Source of the DNA: Priestia filamentosa
GTDB lineage: Bacteria > Bacillota > Bacilli > Bacillales > Bacillaceae_H
Direction of reading: 5' to 3'
Length of the DNA stretch: 64,000 nt
NCBI RefSeq assembly: GCF_900177535.1
Contig: NZ_FXAJ01000003.1
Coordinates: forward strand, 248,001 to 312,000
The translations under genes and the position numbers were made by a program. Under the pieces are notes generated by a model that ran no database searches, was not told where the DNA came from, and saw only the letters and a program-made list of their open reading frames with translations. Positions 61,348 through 64,000 of the stretch are shown piece after piece (position 1 is the first letter of the stretch; each line of letters starts with the position of its first letter).

Positions 61348-61376
61348 TTGATTAAACAAAAAACAAGTGATACGAT
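61348..61376 (+). promoter_or_regulatory. SigA-type promoter of ypeP
   Basis: TTGATT (61348-61353) and TACGAT (61371-61376) are 17 bases apart, about 55 bases before the ypeP start. Confidence 0.68.
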
Positions 61377-61429
61377 AGTCGTTGTACTTTAACGAACTGT
61401 CAAAAAAGAAGTTAGTAGGAGGAGAGAAG

Positions 61430-62083
61430 ATGGACTTTCAATTACGATGGACGTATAAAAGTCATGGAAGAAATCTTGATTTTCAATCTGCATTTACAAA
61501 TGGTAAAGAAGCTCTCCTCATAGCGGAAGATCTTCTGAAAACAGGGCGATTAAAAGAAATTACATTTGTAGATGAAATGGATCAATCATGGACATTAAAA
61601 GAGATGAAGAAGCTTTTACAAGAAGTGAAAGAACAGCCTCACTATGTGAAAGCTTATTTTGATGGCGGATTTGACCTTTCCACTAAAAAAGCTGGCGTTG
61701 GAGCTGTTATCTATTATAGACAAAATGGAAAAAATTATCGTTTGCGTTCAAGCACTTCTTTTGATGAACTTGATTCAAATAATGAAGCTGAATATGCAGC
61801 TTTTCACTATGCAGTAAAACAGCTAGAGGAACTTGGTGTACACCATCTTCCAGTCACGTTTTTAGGAGACTCAAAAGTTGTGTTAAAGCAGCTTGCTGGA
61901 GAATGGCCATGCTATGAAGAAAGTTTTAATCGATGGCTCGATAGAATTGAAGAAGCGTTAAAAGATTTGCATATTAAACCAACGTATACACATATTGCTC
62001 GAAAAGAAAACGAAGAGGCTGATACCCTTGCTGCTCAAGCGATGCATGGAAAAGAGATATCAAGTACGTATGAAATCGAGTAA
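61430..62083 (+). CDS. ypeP: RNase H-like protein YpeP
   Basis: The 217-residue protein has an N-terminal extension (about residues 1-72) and a C-terminal RNase HI fold. Acidic residues stand in AYFDGGFDL, SNNEAEYAA, FLGDSKVVL and ENEEADTLA, matching the RNase H active site. AGGAGG lies six to seven bases before ATG 61430; the frame open from 61382 has no site. ypeQ starts 16 bases after its stop. The order matches B. subtilis ypeP-ypeQ. Confidence 0.88.
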   Translation: MDFQLRWTYKSHGRNLDFQSAFTNGKEALLIAEDLLKTGRLKEITFVDEMDQSWTLKEMKKLLQEVKEQPHYVKAYFDGGFDLSTKKAGVGAVIYYRQNGKNYRLRSSTSFDELDSNNEAEYAAFHYAVKQLEELGVHHLPVTFLGDSKVVLKQLAGEWPCYEESFNRWLDRIEEALKDLHIKPTYTHIARKENEEADTLAAQAMHGKEISSTYEIE

Positions 62084-62099
62084 ACAGGAGATGAAAAAA

Positions 62100-62300
62100 T
62101 TGAATCGTAAGGAGATATTGGAAGAGCTTACTCATCTTTCAGATTATTATTGTGAAGGATGTTTAATCAAAAAAACGCTAAATAAAGAAAAAGGGAAAAA
62201 GCACGCTCAAACTTTTTGTATAAAGCAGTGTACAGTAGGAGAGAAGCTTCAGAAGTACGGTGAGTTACTTATGACAGAGCCTGCTCGAAATAAACAATAA
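62100..62300 (+). CDS. ypeQ: YpeQ, small Cys-rich zinc-finger-like protein
   Basis: The 66-residue protein starts NRKEILEELTHLSDYYCEGC and has a second Cys pair in TFCIKQCTVGEKL, a four-Cys zinc-binding pattern typical of YpeQ (DUF2602). Function unknown. CAGGAG lies nine bases before TTG 62100; the ATG at 62091 touches the ribosome site, so TTG is preferred. It is probably translated from the ypeP mRNA and ends in a terminator. Confidence 0.85.
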   Translation: MNRKEILEELTHLSDYYCEGCLIKKTLNKEKGKKHAQTFCIKQCTVGEKLQKYGELLMTEPARNKQ

Positions 62301-62336
62301 AAAGCTGACAGACATCATTGTTCTGTCAGCTTTTTT
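62299..62336. terminator. Bidirectional terminator
   Basis: A 14-bp stem (62299-62312 with 62322-62335) with a nine-base loop and T run lies between convergent genes. Confidence 0.9.
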
Positions 62337-62338
62337 GA

Positions 62339-62626
62339 TTATATCTTGGCTGCATTTAGCTGTTGTTCGCACTTTTGAAGCGTTACTTCACAGCGTTGTA
62401 AAAAAGCTTCATCAACCCCTGTTGCACTGTTTCTGGCACTTTCAAGCTGCGCTTTGGCAGATGACAGAGCTTCTGTTGCTTCTCTTAAACGTTCAGGGTC
62501 CATATTTCGCGTTGCTGCCCCAACAATATTTTTTGTTGCTTCTACAGCTGCATTTGTTGCTCCAAGATCATTATACCCTGTTGTTACATTATCATTTGAA
62601 AAGCGTTCCACTATAACCGCCTCCAC
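62339..62626 (-). CDS. Small helical protein, probably DUF2564-like
   Basis: The 95-residue protein is Ala- and Glu-rich and helical, with TGYNDLGATNAAVEATKNIVG and DPERLREATEALSSAKAQLE, and a late TGVDEAFLQRCEVTLQKCEQQL. The pattern resembles the Bacillus-restricted DUF2564 family, from memory and without a search. No membrane segment. The start codon may be an ATG at 62626 or an internal residue. Function unknown. Confidence 0.62.
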   Translation of the reverse strand: MEAVIVERFSNDNVTTGYNDLGATNAAVEATKNIVGAATRNMDPERLREATEALSSAKAQLESARNSATGVDEAFLQRCEVTLQKCEQQLNAAKI

Positions 62627-62692
62627 TTTTATATTTTTAGTTGTTCACCTTATAGATTGATTCGTTCGGACTAAAAATATGCAGAAGCTCTT

Positions 62693-63466
62693 TTATTCCT
62701 GAAGGTCGTGTTTATAAATGAAACCCGTTATTAGAAGATTAACTTGCCGCCAGTTTAGTGTTGGAAGTTCATGAAAAGCATCGTGAATAAAAAATACGTC
62801 TGAAGTGAGCTCATCGTAATAATGGTGATAATGACTCGTAATGTCATAGCGTGCTCCATACATAGCAAGAATAGGCCATGAAAATCGATGGAGATCATGA
62901 ACAATATTGAAGCGATATGATTCAACATAAAATTGGTGCCAAACAGAAGGGTTTGCTTTTTTCATATGCTGCAGAAGCTCATTTTTAAATGCTCTATCTC
63001 TAGTGTGTGCAAGTGAAATTACGTTGCTAACAAAAGAAGGAGACTTTTTTATAAAGTGAAGACCTAAGAGATGTTCCCATTGAAGAGGTCTTGTATTTAC
63101 AATTGGGAATCCTCCTGTGAGAATCAGCCCTTTTACACGCTCAGGGTAAAGAAGGCAAAACTGCTGAGCAACTGTTCCACCACATGAGTAGCTACAAAGG
63201 ATTACTTTTTCAATGCCTAATACATCTAATAGTTCAACTAGCTCTTCAGCATACGTACTTAACAATCCGTATTTTGTATAGCTCGGATTTTCGCTGTCTC
63301 CGCATCCTGATAAGTCAGGCATAATAACGCGAAACTGCTTTGCAAGCTCCTTTTGATAATAAAACACTTTGCGCCCCATACCAGCAGGATGAAGAAAAAT
63401 AATAGGGACGCCTTTTCCTTCATCCTCAATGAATAATTTTGTATCTTTCACATGATAATAAGGCAT
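62693..63466 (-). CDS. Alpha/beta hydrolase
   Basis: The 257-residue protein is a typical alpha/beta hydrolase. The oxyanion loop is FLHPAGMG, and the nucleophile elbow is CSYSCGG (G-x-S-x-G variant with Ser in the centre and Cys at the first Gly position). AMYGARYDITSHY gives a likely Asp and DAFHELPTLN the catalytic His. No signal peptide. GAGGAG precedes the ATG. No pathway neighbours; substrate unknown. Confidence 0.8.
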   Translation of the reverse strand: MPYYHVKDTKLFIEDEGKGVPIIFLHPAGMGRKVFYYQKELAKQFRVIMPDLSGCGDSENPSYTKYGLLSTYAEELVELLDVLGIEKVILCSYSCGGTVAQQFCLLYPERVKGLILTGGFPIVNTRPLQWEHLLGLHFIKKSPSFVSNVISLAHTRDRAFKNELLQHMKKANPSVWHQFYVESYRFNIVHDLHRFSWPILAMYGARYDITSHYHHYYDELTSDVFFIHDAFHELPTLNWRQVNLLITGFIYKHDLQE

Positions 63467-63563
63467 TGTAAACTCCTCTATTGAAATGATTTCACTTTTT
63501 AATGAATATCATTAGTTTGAGCAAGTTCTTCCGCCTTATACAAAGGAGTATTGTTGTATAGAG

Positions 63564-64000
63564 TTATGAAAGAGCTGCTTTTGGTTTCTCTGCCGTATCA
63601 GCTTTTTTAATGCGGGAAAAGCTGATGCGAAGAATAGCAAGAACGCGAACAGAAAGAAGAATAATCACAAGCGCTAATACGTCAGAAAAATATTGCTCCC
63701 GCCAAAGGTAATAGTGAAAAGAGCTTCAGCAACATATGTGGCAGGGAGAATGGCGCTTATTTTCTCATAAAATAATGGAAGCATTTCGCGAGGTACCATA
63801 ACGCCTGCACTAACAAGTTGGAGAGACAGTAAAATAATGTTAAAAATCATTCCTCCTGGTCCAAATAAAACAATGGAAAGCTGTGTAAGAGATACGAAAG
63901 TAAGAAAGGCTAAAAATAAAAAGAACCATGTATAAAAAAGTGAAATATGCGAAGTTATACTGTAACAAGACATAAGCAAGATCGCAATTGTTGCCATGCA
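63564..64000 (-). pseudogene. YhgE/Pip-type ABC-2 permease, 3' end with a frameshift
   Basis: The frame enters from the right edge of the window and encodes the C-terminal membrane helices of a YhgE/Pip or ABC-2-type protein: LTQLSIVLFGPGGMIFNIIL, then LVSAGVMVPREMLPLFYEKI and PATYVAEALFTITFGGSNIF. It then hits a stop after a five-base homopolymer (63686-63690). Adding one base restores SDVLALVIILLSVRVLAILRISF, the missing last helix, which ends at 63564-63566. So the gene has a one-base deletion close to its end, or the read has an error. The 5' part lies outside the window. Confidence 0.72.

Overview
The window reads as chromosomal DNA of a low-GC, endospore-forming member of the Bacillaceae. 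Spore genes (cotD, yyaC, a CotF-like coat protein, a possible gamma-type SASP) are present. The right half keeps the gene order familiar from the Bacillus subtilis yp- region (yprA-yprB-cotD-ypsA-gpsB-rnpB-ypsC, ypwA, xpt-pbuX, bcsA-ypbQ, ypbR-ypbS, ypdQ, ypeP-ypeQ). Strong AGGAGG-type ribosome sites, frequent GTG/TTG starts and hairpin-plus-T terminators fit this. A Priestia/Bacillus-like genome is my best guess; the species cannot be fixed from the sequence alone.

Layout. 1-3.6 kb: end of a malonate decarboxylase operon (mdcA tail, mdcB, mdcC, a fused mdcD-mdcE, mdcG). 3.6-12.1 kb: galacturonate catabolism (uxaC, uronate transporter, exuR, uxaB, uxaA, YteT-like oxidoreductase). 12.1-15.3 kb: a second operon with a GPH transporter and a GH105 unsaturated uronyl hydrolase. 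15.3-17.8 kb, minus strand: kdgA-kduI-kduD. Together these encode pectin-oligomer uptake, removal of unsaturated uronyl residues, and conversion of galacturonate and 5-keto-4-deoxyuronate to KDG/KDPG products. KDG kinase is not in the window. Near-identical LacI-type operators lie in front of both plus-strand operons.

18-34.4 kb is a mixed accessory region: a TetR/MmpL pair with three operators, membrane proteins of unknown role (DUF819, DUF421, PsiE), two oxidoreductases, a CotF-like coat protein, an AGE-family epimerase, a decayed SDR gene, a PrpF/LysR/CitMHS module (perhaps aconitate-type acids), YyaC, a small zinc ribbon, and a frameshifted acetyltransferase. 34.4-41.8 kb holds a sugar or polyol cassette (dehydrogenase, LacI regulator, sugar porter, TIM-barrel epimerase) and the araE/araR pair with well-formed AraR boxes.

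42-64 kb is mostly conserved core: MrfAB DNA repair, spore coat, cell-division GpsB, RNase P RNA, RlmL, carboxypeptidase, purine salvage under a guanine-type riboswitch, alkylpyrone synthesis, dynamin DynA, RNase H-like proteins, and the end of a YhgE-type permease with a frameshift. A 32-codon membrane peptide behind a Fur-like box lies just upstream of dynA.

I saw no prophage, insertion sequence, CRISPR array, tRNA, rRNA or recognisable defence island. The most unusual signals are the shared double-operator architecture of the two pectin operons, an apparent ATT start codon on the CitMHS transporter, the Fur-box peptide, and three decayed genes.
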